From positions 155,540,726-155,604,725 of the forward strand of contig NC_088780.1 of the NCBI RefSeq assembly GCF_958450345.1: a DNA stretch of 64,000 nucleotides. The letters are read 5' to 3'. This stretch comes from Calliphora vicina. Lineage: Eukaryota; Arthropoda; Insecta; Diptera; Calliphoridae. The notes beneath the pieces were generated by a model. That model made no database searches. It was given only the letters and a program-made list of their open reading frames with translations, and was not told the origin of the DNA. Positions 24,714 through 37,520 of this stretch are shown here, one piece after another (the first letter of the stretch is position 1; the number at the start of each line of letters is the position of its first letter). The position numbers were made by a program, and so were the translations under genes.

Positions 24714-24733
24714 AGATTGGGGAATATTGTTAA

Positions 24734-24934
24734 CCCTCTTAGAAGCGAACAAGAAGAAATATGTTAAAAATTTAATATTTAAATATTGATAAATTACTAG
24801 CCAACATTTCATCTTTATATGATGAAAAATTTATAAATTGTTTGCTGCAAACACTTGCACTTTATTTTATTTCCGAAGTGCTGAACATGTGATTCTCTAG
24901 CAAGTACTTTAAAATGTTCTTTTGCTAACAGGGG
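24734..24934. mobile_element. Possible piggyBac-like MITE
   Basis: The 201-bp segment is flanked by TTAA on both sides (24730-24733 and 24935-24938), begins CCCTCTTAGAAGCGAAC and its other end read inward is CCCCTGTTAGCAAAAGAAC. TTAA targets and CCC termini are piggyBac hallmarks. The ends match only imperfectly, so the element is old or the match partly chance. Confidence 0.4.
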
Positions 24935-24938
24935 TTAA

Positions 24939-25399
24939 GCACAGCACAGCATTTAAACAAAACGCATCTACAACATGTTATGAGAGAATTATTTATTTTT
25001 TTTATTGAGAAAAAAACTCTGCCACCATACTTTTTATATTAACTAGGGTCCAATCAACACCCGCCAAAAACAATACATGTATTTAGCATATGAGACCACA
25101 ATAAAAAACCAAAAAATATAGTTAATAATACTCACGAATAAAACGAAAAAATGCCTCCCAAAAACTACCAAAAAAAAACAATTCACATTTATTACTCTAA
25201 AACGCATTTAGATAAGCTTTTAATAAGTACCCATGTATGTGCTTACATTTTGTCTAAGTATTTGTTTATTTGCATGAGTATGTGTGTGGTATGAGAGTGT
25301 TTTAGAAAATCATTTACACATAGGCTATTAAAACATACTACATATGTATGTATATGATCTTACTCACTTACCAAGTATTGTAGTACTCATATCAAAAAC
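24939..25399. other. Non-coding AT-rich sequence
   Basis: No gene or array seen; scattered poly(A) and ATGTATG tracts. Confidence 0.5.
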
Positions 25400-27310
25400 A
25401 GGGCTGGCCAGGTACTTTTTTGTGCTCGAAAGTACCAACGCACATTAGGCTCTTAAATTTGTAAATATTTTACTTAATAAATGTAAGTACTTTTTGGTGC
25501 TCAAAAGTACCAAAGGAATTTGACTGACTAAATGTAAGTACTTTTTTGTGCCCGAAAGTACCTCTAATTTTGTAAATATTTTCTGGAATTTGTTTGATAC
25601 TTTGTAGAAGTTTTTATAAAAATAAACTCAAAATAAAGACAGTTTAAAGATTTAAAAGTTTTTGTTACTTATTGTTACCAATGGCTTTTAAAAAAACTAA
25701 GGTACCATCTTTAAATTTTCAGAATAAGCATTTTAAGTTTCACATAAAAATTTAAAAAAATTTTGGATTTTTCAATTTGTATTGATCACCAATTAAAATA
25801 GTACTTTTTTACCATAAAATTTATGAAAAATGTTTTTCATACTTTTTTAGTACTTTTTAGATATCATAAGTACTAAAAGACTCTTTTTTTAATACTATTC
25901 AGTGTTGTTTTAACTAAACAATACTGAATAGTATTAAAAATCATATAAAAAGTACTTTATTTTAATTCGGAAGTAGTTAGGGACTTGAAACTCCTTTTGT
26001 AGAAACGATCTTGAGTTGTATTAAACACTAAATGAAAAAGTACTTTTTCGAAAGTACTCAATGAAATAGTACTTTATAGATATCAAAAGTACTAAATAAC
26101 TGTCAAAATTGTTTAAACTAAACAATACTGAATAGTATTAAAAATCAAATAAAAAGTACTTTTTTTTAATTCGAAACTATTTAAGGACACAAAACTCCTT
26201 TTGTAGAAACGATCTTGAGTTGTATTAAACACCAAATGAAAAGTACTTTTTTGATCTCAAAACAACTGAAAGATTTTTAAAAGTTTGTTTGAACTAAATT
26301 ACTAAATTATATTAAATAGCAAATAAGAAATTTTTACATATTTTATTTATCGAAAGATCGAAGAGATTTTTAAAACTTTTCGATATAAACACCTACTGAA
26401 AAGGTACTTTATTGATCACGAAAGTATCAAAGCATTGGAAACCCAAAAAAAGTACTTTTCCATTCCCAAAGTTGAAGGAAAAATCTTTAAAATCATTTCG
26501 AACTAAACGATCTTGAATGGTATTGAAACACAAATGAAAAAGTACTTTTTTAACTGGAAAGTACGAACAGGCTTTCCAAAACTTTCTAAACGAAATGATA
26601 TGAAACTGTATTAAACGTTAAATATTTGTTATCGGAAGTTCGAAAGGGCTTTTTGATCTAAGCGATTTTATAATATGTTGGACACAAAATTAAAAAGTAC
26701 TTTTTTCAACTTGAAAGTACTATAGGATTATCAAATGATAAAGTACTTATTTTATTGTCGCAAATACTAAAACTTCTTATATTTTATAACTAAATGATGG
26801 TAAATTGTATTGAACATCAAATAAAAAGTACACAGAGAAAACAGATTCGTGATAGCAACCGAATTTGTTGCCAATCGAATGATTCTATCTTAGTGACCGA
26901 ATTTTACAGCTGTGGCTACAATATTTTGGAAGTGGTAACTAAAGTTTGGTTGCCTCAACTGAAATTCTTCTTTATCAACTGACTTTCTGTTGTTAGAACT
27001 GAAAAATGCTATGTGTGCAACCGAATCATTCGATTGGCAACAAATTCGGTTGCTATCACGAATCTGTTTTCTCTGTGTAGGTACATTTTTTATTTCGGAA
27101 GTACTTAGGGACTTTAGACAGCTTTTGCATTAAACAAGCTTGAGTTGTATTAAACATAAAATGAAAAATTACTTTTTTTTATTCTCGAAAGTTCGAAGAG
27201 ATTACAAAACTAGATTTTAAATAAACTAAATAAAAATCCAGAAGTTCGAAAAAACATAAATCATTTCGAACTAAACGATCTTGAATGGTATTGAAACACA
27301 AATGAACAAA
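25400..27310 (+). repeat. GTAC-core higher-order repeat
   Basis: Units of very roughly 100-210 bp combine AAAAAGTACTTTTT with the phrases ACGATCTTGAGTTGTATTAA and ACACCAAATGAAAAAGTAC. The blocks starting near 25960 and 26150 are the best pair, sharing CTCCTTTTGTAGAAACGATC. The array is interrupted by a MITE at 26831-27077. Confidence 0.85.
26831..27077. mobile_element. 247-bp MITE with 55-bp perfect terminal inverted repeats, TA-flanked
   Basis: The ends CACAGAGAAAACAGATTCGT (left) and its exact complement (right) continue as a perfect inverted repeat for 55 bp on each side. TA lies directly outside both ends (26829-26830, 27078-27079), the signature of Tc1/mariner-type insertion. The middle about 137 bp has no coding capacity. 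The lack of mismatches between arms suggests recent insertion or repeated gene conversion, in contrast with the diverged array around it. Confidence 0.85.
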
Positions 27311-27540
27311 AAGGTTTTAGTACTTTTTTGATTTTAAGAATTTGAATTTGTAATGAGGGCCAAATAAATAATTGGCTAGATATAAGCAGCAATCCACGAC
27401 AACATTGATTTTTACATATCTTTGCATATAGCTTGGATTCTGCTTTGTATTGAGACAATTTGTTTATCAAATACAAAGTATTTCAAAGGCCTTTGCAGTG
27501 ACATAGAAAAAAAAACCAAATTTTAAAAAATAAAATTCTA

Positions 27541-27690
27541 CTAGGTTAAAGCCAGTCGCCGATCCAGGGGGCGCTGAATTACCCCCCCCCCCCAAACCGA
27601 AAAGTTTTCATATAAAAAAAGGTGGAAAAAGCAAAATTCTAATTCCCCCCAAATGGTTGATCTGAATCCGCGCCTGGTTAAGGCTACATA
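27541..27690. repeat. Dispersed repeat with poly(C) and CCGCGCCTGG end
   Basis: A GC-rich block (CAGTCGCCGATCCAGGGGGC, a run of about 13 C, then TCCGCGCCTGGTTAAGGC) unlike its surroundings. A related phrase, CCCCCCTTGGATCCGCG, occurs near 63918-63934. This looks like the edge of a dispersed element of unknown class. Confidence 0.4.
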
Positions 27691-29015
27691 ATTTTCAATT
27701 TTTGTTTTAAAAGATCCCAAAATGTACCAAAATAGTACTTTTCCCCGTTCTAGATACGCAAAAAGTACCAAAACATATTTCATAAATCCATCCCTTCAAA
27801 GAAATAAAACTAAAGTTTGAATTTCCAAAAAAACACAGGGAGAATTAATTTGCTGTCGTGATGTTGCTGCTGCTAGTTGGTGGTGGTGTTTGGAATTCAA
27901 ATATGGTGGTGTTTGTAAATATTAAATAATGTTGTAGTTGTAGTTATTTCTACTTCTATACTCTCTCTACAAACAAATACAGCAACAACAGCAACAACCA
28001 CACTATTTCAATTCAATAATAAAAACCAAATATCATCACGTCACGTTTTCATTCAATTTAAGTTTATTTTATTTTTAATTTTTTTTTTTATTATTTTTTT
28101 CTGAGTGTGATATTTATTTGAACGAATATGTACATTAGATGTTAAATATTTATTTATTTATACACATGAATGTATGTGTAATATATAGTTATTGTTGTAA
28201 ATAACTTGTATATTTAATTTATTTTTGACTCTATTTTTGACACACAAAGTTTTGAGTATGAGTGACAGACAACTGCGTTTCTTTTTGAAGTGATAATAAT
28301 AAAATAATGCTGCTGCGGCTTGTTGGCAGGCTGGCTGACAATGACGCCGATGATGATGAAGTAATTATGATTTGCCAATAACTGGTAAAATATTTGTATA
28401 TATTCATATTTTTTTATGTTAACATTTACATATGTACATGCAAATAAGAGTTTTATATGTATTTATGTCAATATGTCTTTCTTTCTGGGGTTTTTAAATA
28501 AATATTTAAATTTTGATTTTACATATGTTTTATGTGTTTGTTCATATTAGATTTACATAAAAAAGAAACTAAAAAAAATAGTGATGGTGGTCTTTTTTGA
28601 ACAGGCTCTGTGAAAAACCCATAATAAAACAAGATAAATGTTTATAGGTCTAGATTATTTGCTTAGGGTTTAGAAACGCATCGTGTACTAAATATAAAGA
28701 GTCTATGTTTGAAAATTATTTAGGTTGAAGTACATAATTCACACAAATTTTATATGCAATTGTAATTCTTACAATTGAACAAGTTGTTCAAAACGAAATT
28801 GGAGATTGTAGATTCATTGAGGCGACTTTATACTCAATATAATAATCACAATTTAGAAGAAGTACGTTGGCGACTTATAAGTCCTTTTTTGGGACAGTTT
28901 TATGTTTTTTTTTAGAGGACTTAGAACATTTTCATATAACATGTTTTTCTTATTTTGTATCGGTTTAACTCTGTTATTTAATTTAAAGTCTATATTGTCA
29001 CTAATATTACTCTAA
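27691..29015. other. Non-coding sequence with CAG/CTG-rich patches
   Basis: Two less AT-rich patches stand out: 27855-28010 (GTTGCTGCTGCTAG, GGTGGTGGTG, CAACAACAGCAACAACC) and 28300-28370 (CTGCTGCGGCTTGTTGGC, GACGCCGATGATGATG). They may be regulatory or parts of unannotated untranslated exons; no frame or splice pair could be supported. Confidence 0.4.
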
Positions 29016-29235
29016 CCCTCTAATACCCAAGCATAACCAAGGCACTCATCGCAAAATGCCAATAAATGCAAATATAACTGATTTTGCATTTCAAAAACTC
29101 ATGTAACAGTTGCTAAAAAACGCACTTAAATTATTTTAAAAAGCTTTTAAAGTTTTTGAAATTAAATATCCGTTATATTTGCATTTATTGGCATTTTGCG
29201 TTGTGTGTCTTGAGACATGATTAAGCATTAGAGGG
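29016..29235. mobile_element. piggyBac-like MITE with perfect inner inverted repeat
   Basis: The element runs from CCCTCTAAT to ATTAGAGGG and is flanked by CTAA (left) and TTAA (right), a slightly decayed TTAA target. Inside, CGCAAAATGCCAATAAATGC plus nine more bases (29050-29078) pairs perfectly over 29 bp with its complement at about 29172-29200. The 220-bp length, CCC ends and TTAA context fit a piggyBac-derived MITE. Confidence 0.7.
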
Positions 29236-29554
29236 TTAAAAGGCAAAATTAGGATAATTTTCGATATGATCCAATATTTCCATGTAATGAACAATTTATT
29301 ATATATTTATTAAGGTAGTTATACTCAATTCCATTTGACTGAGATGTAAATTTTAGAACTTTAACAAACAAATGGACTTAATACGTTTGCATACGACAAA
29401 ATGGACTTAGCACTTTTGCATATAACGAGAAAAAACGAAATATTGTAAACGTGTTTTAAGCAAACAGTGTATTACTTATTTTAATGTTTTGTATTTAAAT
29501 CTAAATTTTCATAAAAAGTGGATTTAGCACATTTGTACACTAAGCTAACGATAT

Positions 29555-29800
29555 ATATTCTGGTTCCTTATATGTAGGGAAATCGATATAAGGATGTCCG
29601 TCGGTTTGAGTATATGTTGAAATACGTTTTCCGAAGCCCCCAGATATCATAGGGAGAATTCGATATTGAAAATCAGCAAAAATCGCCATATAAATGGTTG
29701 AGATATGAGCTTAAAACCAGGACAATCTGGTTTTTTGACTCTGTGATATCAAATGAAAGGCATTTTTATGCCGAATTTTTGTTAGAAAACTATATTTTTT
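29555..29800. repeat. Probable dispersed repeat
   Basis: Unlike its flanks this block has balanced composition with phrases such as GGATGTCCGTCGGTTTGAG, GAAGCCCCCAGATATCATAG and TGATATCAAATGAAAGGC, recalling dispersed repeat fragments of insect genomes. No ends or target duplication could be placed. Confidence 0.35.
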
Positions 29801-32329
29801 AGCAAACAAATTTGTTTAACCATAAAAATTGTTTTTAAAAGTATAAAAAATAATTTGCTTTGTTATTTACATAATTTTGGTGGTAGTTGGATGGTTCTAG
29901 AAAATTTCATGTAAAAACTGTAGTATACTTTTATTTAGAATTTCTTTGAATTATAGAGATCTTATATTTTGGCTTATAACTTTGTTTCCATTTAACCGAT
30001 TTGTTTGATTTTCAACAACAAACTGCTTAAGGCCATGATAAACCGGTAAGGCGAATCCTATTAATTTTGGACCGGAAATAAACACATATATGCTTTGTGG
30101 GATATTAGAGGAATAAATTAATTCACAATTTAAGAGCCTTAAGCATACAATAAATAGAACGGAAGGAGAGAGAAATTTATTAATAACTAAATTGGAAATT
30201 TAGCATATAAAAACTAAATTTTATTACAAAATTGCTCTATTTTCACACATACATATGTGAGATATAATAACAAATTAGGTTTTTGCCAACAGTTTTTGGC
30301 TCTAGTTGTCATCTATGGCCCTAAGTGAGAATGTTGTTAAATCCCTAAAATATAAAGCAAAGAAAATGGATGGAAATGAAAAAGATGAGGCATTGGACTA
30401 AAAATACGTATTGGGGAAAATAGTACAGAGTTCCCTACACCTGCTATTTTATAAACAGTAAATACCCCAAAAGTGTAGCACACTTTTAGGTGGTAAAATA
30501 ATCTTAAAATCACTGAGAAATATTAGCTTAAAAACAACTATTTGCTTAATAAAGTCTTATCTTTGAAAACCTTCCCAAATTAAGTGAAATTCTTTGAAAA
30601 ACTATTTTTTTTTTTTTTTTTTAAAAACTCTTTCCCAACCAGTTGTTAAATGAATTTAATTAATTAAATTACCCAAAAATTTTCTATTGGCAGCTGTTTA
30701 GTTTCTATAACAAAAAAATAAAAACACAAAGTTCTAACATTACAAAACACTTCCTCTTTGCACAGCAACAAAACTATACAAAAAAACAAGAAATAAAAAT
30801 GCTGTAAATCTAAAAAGTTTTACTTCCTTTAAGAAAAACAAGCAGAGTAAGCTAAATAAAATCACATAATTCACTTTTATTGAATTAAAGAATCTTTATT
30901 TTTGTTGCATTATTTGTTGTTGTTTATTTGTTGGCTAAAAACAAAATCTATTGGCATCGAGGTGGTCATCAATATTTAAGTTGATACACAGCAATAAAAA
31001 CACAACAAATAGAAAAGTAAAAAAAAAAAAAAATTAGGTTGACATTCATTCAGGCCTACAAAAAAAAAAAAAAACTCTTGCATATAAACTAAATAATTAC
31101 ACACAGATACATAGTTGTACATAAATCTAGCTATATATCAATAGACTTAAATCTGTTACAGTCATGTTGTATGTTCCAATAATGCAAAGCTATTTTGTAT
31201 TTTGTAGATACACATGACAAACAGTATGATATGTTTGTTTGTTCGTTTGTAAAGTGACGAAAAGCACGCAAACTCATACACTTTTTATAAACTTTTATTT
31301 GTGTATGTATGTTGCAAGTAGTTCGTTCATTTTTATTTTGTTTGTTCTATGCCACACTTTGTGTGTATGTATTCATAGCACACAGCACAGCACAGCAGAA
31401 CGCAGCAAAAGCATAAGGCAACAACGCAATTGACCCAGATTTTAAGTTTCGGATTTTATTGTTGCTGTGAACGTTTTTTTGCTTTTTTTACATCAATTTT
31501 GTATAGTGCTGCTGCTGCTGCCAGGCTAAATCAATAAGAAATATGTACGTAAGAGCTGCAATTCTCCATCTAGAGGCAGCCTGAGAATTTTCAATATTCT
31601 CGAGAGTTAGCAACTGAGTGTTTCAATTTCAATGTCCTGCGCAGTTAACAATAATTTTTAAAACTAACCCTGTTTATTATTTTTTTATGAGAGAAAAAGA
31701 ATAGAGACCTTGTAAGAGAGATAGAGCTGCTATTCGTCATAGATTTTGCCATATGGGAACATTTTAGAAATAGAGATTTAATTGTTGTATGGCTGCTTAC
31801 ATACTAGAATTTTAAAATTTTGTTGTTTTTTTCTATTTTATTTACCATTGATGCAGGCAAACTGAAATAAACATGCGACACTAGCACTTGACCAAAAATG
31901 CCAAAAACCGAAACACATTTTCGCACAGCCCCCCTTATGGAAGGGAAACCATTACAGATTTTCTCATTTTCTTTGGATAGTGCGTGCTTGGCCCACAAGC
32001 TGCAGCAAAATGTCCTTGAGTTATAAAAACAAGCAAAACAGAAAAAGCGTCATGTGGATTATTTGTATAGACTTTGCACGAAAATAAATACTATTTTCCT
32101 ACTAAGTAAATAATTTTAAAAACGTTATTTAACATTACAACGAACAGTTAAAAACAAGGAATACTTTAAATTCACTACAAAATCCTTTTAAAATGATGAA
32201 ACATACTTGAACAATTTTGTTAAAAGTAAAAACTTTTTCTTAGGATTTATTTCAAAGATGAAAGATAAACAGTGACAAATCTTTAAGTGCTTTTTTGTGG
32301 TAATATTGCTTTTTGAAGAATAGTAAAGC
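29801..32329. other. Non-coding sequence
   Basis: Mostly AT-rich. A CA-rich patch (CACACAGCACAGCACAGCAG, 31380-31400, then ACGCAGCAAAAGC) and a CTG run (31508-31522) around 31240-31560 are less AT-rich and could be regulatory. Poly(A)/(T) tracts at 30606-30622, 31020-31033 and 31060-31075. No gene recognised. Confidence 0.45.
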
Positions 32330-32745
32330 TTTGCTTGGCTCATGGAATATTCATTATTGGTTTAATTAGCACTAAAGCCTAAAAGTATGCAACTTCTTTT
32401 TAAATAAATTTAATTTAAGTATCATGGAATATTAATATTAGTTTAAATTACACTAAACGCCTACAATTATGCAATAGTTTGTATCATATAGAACTAAAGC
32501 CTGAAAGTATGCAATTTTTTTTATTTAAATTTCATTAAGGTATCATTGAATATTAATATTACCCTAACGCCTAAAAGTATGCAATATTTTTGTATCGTTT
32601 AAATTAAAGCCTAACAGTATGCAACATTTTTTATATAAATTTCATTTAAATATCATTTAATATTAATGTTAGTTTAAATAACCTAAACACCAAAAAGTAT
32701 GCAATAGTTTGTATATCAACCTTAAGAAAAGATCACAGAATGTTA
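32330..32745 (+). repeat. Tandem repeat, unit about 115-130 bp
   Basis: Four diverged copies share CCTAAAAGTATGCAA, an AT spacer, then GTATCATGGAATATTAATATT. A further lone copy (CACCTAAAAGTCTGCAACAC) lies near 33106. Confidence 0.75.
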
Positions 32746-32784
32746 TATTTGTTTGAAACATCTAAAATTACATAAAACATCTAA

Positions 32785-32880
32785 AATTTATATAGAAGAA
32801 ACTGTTATATACACGATTTTCTATAGAAAATACTGTTATACACAAAATTTTATAGAATTTATAGAGTATACGTGGAATTA
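32785..32880 (-). repeat. Inverted fragment of the TATAACAG family
   Basis: Two copies of ACTGTTATA followed by CACGATTTTCTATAGAAAAT read in the opposite direction to the arrays at 0.1-0.5 and 50.5-51.9 kb. Confidence 0.6.
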
Positions 32881-34440
32881 TCTCTTGTATTGAATTGAAT
32901 TTTGAAATTATATTATTTACATTTAAATGTGTATGAATTTTATATGGCGTCGTAAAGTCTGCTTCAATTTTAATATCTTAGTTACTTGTATTGGAAAGTT
33001 TACTAGAGTTGTTATTTAAATTTAAACAGGTTTTAAGTTTTTCTTGTGATACGAGTAGAACATATTATTGTAAATTTTGTAAATATTTTCGCATTTCACA
33101 TATGGCACCTAAAAGTCTGCAACACTTTTTCTTATTAATTACAAAAATGACTAAAAATTTGTCATGTTGAGCAATAAATATGAAAGAAGAAAAAACAATA
33201 AATAACATTAAATCTCAAGAAATTGCTAATTTTAAGAAGTATGCTTTAAATTAATTTGACTCCCTAAAGAAACCATATTAAGAGGCAGGTTTTCTATGCC
33301 AAACTCTAACACCTAGCAGGGCCTCTCATATTTATATTTTTTTTTTTTGAATTATTTTGATATCAATCTTTTGTTATAAAAAATTTAATTTCAGTTATTA
33401 TTTACTTTTTTAAATTAACTGTTATCAGTTTAATAAATATTTGTTTTAATTTTTTTGTTATTTGTTTCTCTGGTTTATAACTATTTTGTTTTAATTTATA
33501 TTAAAAAAAAAAATAAGTGTTTTCAATGTTCTCTGCTAGTTTTGTTTTTTGATTTTTTGATACTGTAGTTTTTGTTTTATTGTTATTGTACTTTTTTTTT
33601 ATTACAATTTAGGTCGTCTCGTTTCGTTTCTACGTATAAATTTATTTTGGCTCCATATCAATTTAGGTCACGTTGCAGTAATCATACACTCACTAGTGCT
33701 AGTAGTACTTACTCTTAAATGCTAGTGTTTTATATACATACATATAGTTATAGTTATGTACATAGTTTTAATTTTTTGTATATAAATTTTCAGAATTTTT
33801 TCTATATACATACATATTTATAACGTTTATATCTTGGTACTAAAGTCTGATTACTTATATATATATTTTTTGGTCGTTCTGTTTCGTTTTTTTTTTTTTG
33901 CTAGCTACGTTTAAAGGGCTAATTTCTTTTGCTTAGGGGCAAGTGAGAACAGTAAATATATATTTGGCTTAAAGAGTTTTTTTGTAATTTGGAATTTCAT
34001 AATTATATTTTATTACTAATTGCAGTTTAAGATACTTTTCTTTATGTTAACTCTTTCCAAGAAATTAAAAAAAAAAACTGAATTGAAAAAATTTGTAATT
34101 ATTGGCAGCAACCGTGTTAAAAGGTTACAAATGTTTTACAAAAATTATAAAAACATCAAATGATTAAAAAAAACATATTTTTTAATTAATTTTGACAATA
34201 TTTTACTAAATATTTAAATTTTATTTTATGGAAAGTGTTTTTGTTTATAACAGCAATTGTATTTATTACAATAAACAATTGCAATTAAAAACAGCAGATA
34301 AGTTTTAACAAATTACTTTAAATAAGCACCTTAATTTAAAAAGCTTTCAATATAAACAACTTCATCTCTAAAAGATTTTTTAATATTTCGGCTTCAAACA
34401 CATCAATACTATAATTTTAGAAAACATTTTTATGAAAAAC
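32881..34440. other. Non-coding AT-rich sequence
   Basis: T-rich on the plus strand, with several TATATACATACATAT tracts and ATTTATAT runs. No gene or array recognised. Confidence 0.5.
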
Positions 34441-34530
34441 TAGTCGACCGCCCCGGCTTCGCCCGGTAGCATTTACTAATGTTAGTTCTTCAAGTTTCTC
34501 CAACCCACATACACCTGCCTTTTCTTATTT
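34441..34530. mobile_element. GC-rich terminus of an invertebrate-type dispersed element
   Basis: CTAGTCGACCGCCCCGGC followed by TTCGCCCGGTAG stands out in 70-75% AT sequence. CCGGCTTCGCCCGG can fold as a hairpin. Near-identical GC-rich hairpin ends are common in interspersed repeats of arthropods, to my recollection. Only one end is visible; the other boundary is not identified. Confidence 0.4.
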
Positions 34531-34979
34531 ATTTGCAAATAAAATATCTAAATTTGTACTGCATACTTTAGGGAGCTTTGATTTTTTTTCTTTATCGTCG
34601 CTCCAGCCATTCTCACGTGATGCCATTAAATACATGGACCATTTCATATTTACATATATAGATATCAAATATATGGAAATCTCTTAAAAATAGTTAGTTT
34701 TTAGATTTTAAATATTCTAAAATTGTTGGGAGAAACATTGAAAGTGTGAGTTTTCTGTGGTAGTTTTTTGGAAAAATATTTTATACCAACTTTCATGTTG
34801 AATAATATATATTTGGAAAAAGACTAAAAGTAATGAAAATTCACCAGTATTAAAATATTTGCAAACTTCTTGAGTTTTGAAATGTTTTGTTCTTTTGGCT
34901 TTGGTATTTTTTTCAATATTACAATTCATAACAAAATATTTTATTTATCTTTTCAATTTGTATAACTAAAATCAAAATA

Positions 34980-36095
34980 TTTTGAAAACTATTGTATTTT
35001 GGTGTTTTTCATTTTAAAAGTACATACCAATTTTATTAATAAAAAATTTTGTACTTTTTTGCCAAAATATTAGAAGTACTTTTTTAATTAAAAATATTCA
35101 AAATTTTTCCTCAACATTTCAATGCTTTTAGTATTATATATACAAACAAATACGTAGTACAGTTTTTTTAAACAAAGAATTAACCATATTTTGAAATTTT
35201 TGTAAGAATTTTGGCGATTTTCATTTAAAAAGTACCAATTTTATTAATGAAAAGTTTTGATATTTTATTGTCAAACTATTAAAAGTACTTTTTTTACTTT
35301 ACAGTGCCTGATTTAAAATATTTATAATTTTTCCTAACATTTAAATGATTTTAGTATTATATATACAAAAAAGTACTTATTACTGTTTTAATTTTGATAC
35401 TTTTTGCCAAACGAAAGTATTATTTAAACAAAAAAGTTAAATTTAAAAATACACAAATCAATGAGGCGATATTGTACAATTTTGAGATTTGGTGCTTTTA
35501 TGCAAAAGTATAAAAAGTACTATTTTTCTTTGTATAAATATTAATGACTCAATCAAAATTCTTTTAAATCAAGAACGTACTTTATATTTTGGTTTTTTGT
35601 TTGCAAACTTTGTATTTTATTTTTTTTTTATTTTAAAAGTACCAATTTTATTAATACAAACATTTGGTACTTTCTTTGCCAAAATATTAAAAGTACTTTT
35701 TTAACTTTTCTCTGCCAGATTTTAAATATTATAATGTTATTCAACATTTAAATGCATTTAGTACTATATAGACAAAAAGTACTTAGTACCGTTTTAATAT
35801 TGTTACTTTCGAGATTTGATACTTATATGCAAAAGAATAAAAAGTACTTTTAATATTTTGGCAAAAAAAGTACCAAATTTTTTATTAATAAAATGGGTAC
35901 TTTTAAAATGAAAAACAGATTTAAGATATTTAAAAATTGTCCCAATATTTAATTATATGTATACAAAAAAGTACTAAGTACCGTTTTAAGGTACCTTTTG
36001 AAAAATGAAATTATTATGCGATATTGTAGAATTTTGAAATTTGGTACTTTTATGCAAAAGTTTAAAAAGTACTATTTTTTTCTTTTAAAGGGCCA
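34980..36095 (+). repeat. GTAC-core higher-order repeat
   Basis: About four units of 220-260 bp. Each contains TTTTAAAAGTACCAATTTTA, CCAAAATATTAAAAGTACTT, an ACATTTAAATG phrase, then TAGTATTATATATACAAA and AAGTACTTAGTACCGTTTTA. Confidence 0.85.
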
Positions 36096-37512
36096 AATTT
36101 GAAATGTTCAATGTAATATGTTTTAAATAAAGTTTAATGCGGTTTCATTCTCAAATATCCAGCAAAACTTAAATTATTTCTACTTTTCTTGTAATAAAGC
36201 AACATTTTCATCATTTTCAGAATTTTAAATAGTTTGTCAATTTGTTCTAAATTTAACCATGATATAATTATTAAAACAAAATCAATAATAAAACTTTATA
36301 GTCTAATAAAAATTTACTTGTTTCTCTTCATTTAATTATTCCAAAAAAATCATTTAATTTAACCAACAAAAAATATCTCCTACAATTAATAACAAAAATA
36401 CCTGTTATTTAAACTAATAAAAAACAGCTCAATATTTATGGCCAAAAAATAAAAAATATGTACATAAATATTTGATTATAGAATTACGTCAATTTAGCTT
36501 TATAATCAAAAAAAAAAACTTTATATAAATTTAATCATTTGATTTAAACACATACTAACACTCACTCACACCTGCAAACAATTGAACACATGTCTGACTT
36601 CTTATATTATTTCATTAGAGTTGTTTTTGTTTATTATTGTTATTGTTTTTTTTTTCTTTCTTCATTGGCTTTTTTGTGGAGTTTACCTTGACAAAATGCT
36701 TGTTTACCAAGTTTTTCTTAAATATAAATTTATAAGTGTGTGAGCATATGTGAATACTCCTCCCCGTGTAGATGTGTGTATGTTTGTCTAATGTTTATTT
36801 TTATGAGTTTTAAATAAACTACTCAATTTTTGAATTGTACTTGTTTAAGAGAGTGGTTGGAGTACAAGCAACATCACAAGGAGAATTAGGAGAACAAGAA
36901 ACTAAAAAACAAGTGTCACCCATTTACAAAAAAAGCTGCAGCAACAACACAGCATTAACACTTCATTCAATAATAATCTTTATTTGTAAGAAAAAAACAA
37001 AAACAAACAATTGAGCTAACGAATAAAGACAAAACAGAAAAAGAAGAAAGACGAAAGACGAAAAAAAACTGGACAAACTTGTATGTTAAAGAAGAGTTTC
37101 TTCTTAAATTAAATATTTTTTTATCTATTTTGAGTAATATTGTTTATTATTGCATATTTGTTGTTATTATTAAATAATTCACATTAATACAAGCAAATGC
37201 TTGTGTTGCTTTTTTTGTTTTTGGTTTTTATGTGATTTTTTTTTGTTAAAATTTGAATTTGCTTTTGGAATTTATTGAATTTTTCGTTATGGCGGATGTT
37301 GAGGGTTATTTGTTGTCTCTTTGTCACTGTGTTTTATTTTATGTTTTTCATTGTTTAATTATGACAGTCCGCTTGTTTAGTTTCACTTTGACATTTTCGA
37401 TTTCATTTTTTTAATAAATTCTTTTATATTATTGGTATGAATGTATATCTTTTTTATTAGGAATTATGCATGAGTTTTATTTAAATATGATATATTGAAT
37501 ACAAAAATGTTT
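36096..37512. other. Non-coding AT-rich sequence
   Basis: Contains GTGTGTGAGCATATGTG-type tracts near 36735-36790 and an A-rich purine stretch near 37020-37070. No gene recognised. Confidence 0.5.
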
Positions 37513-37520
37513 ATCTTGTG

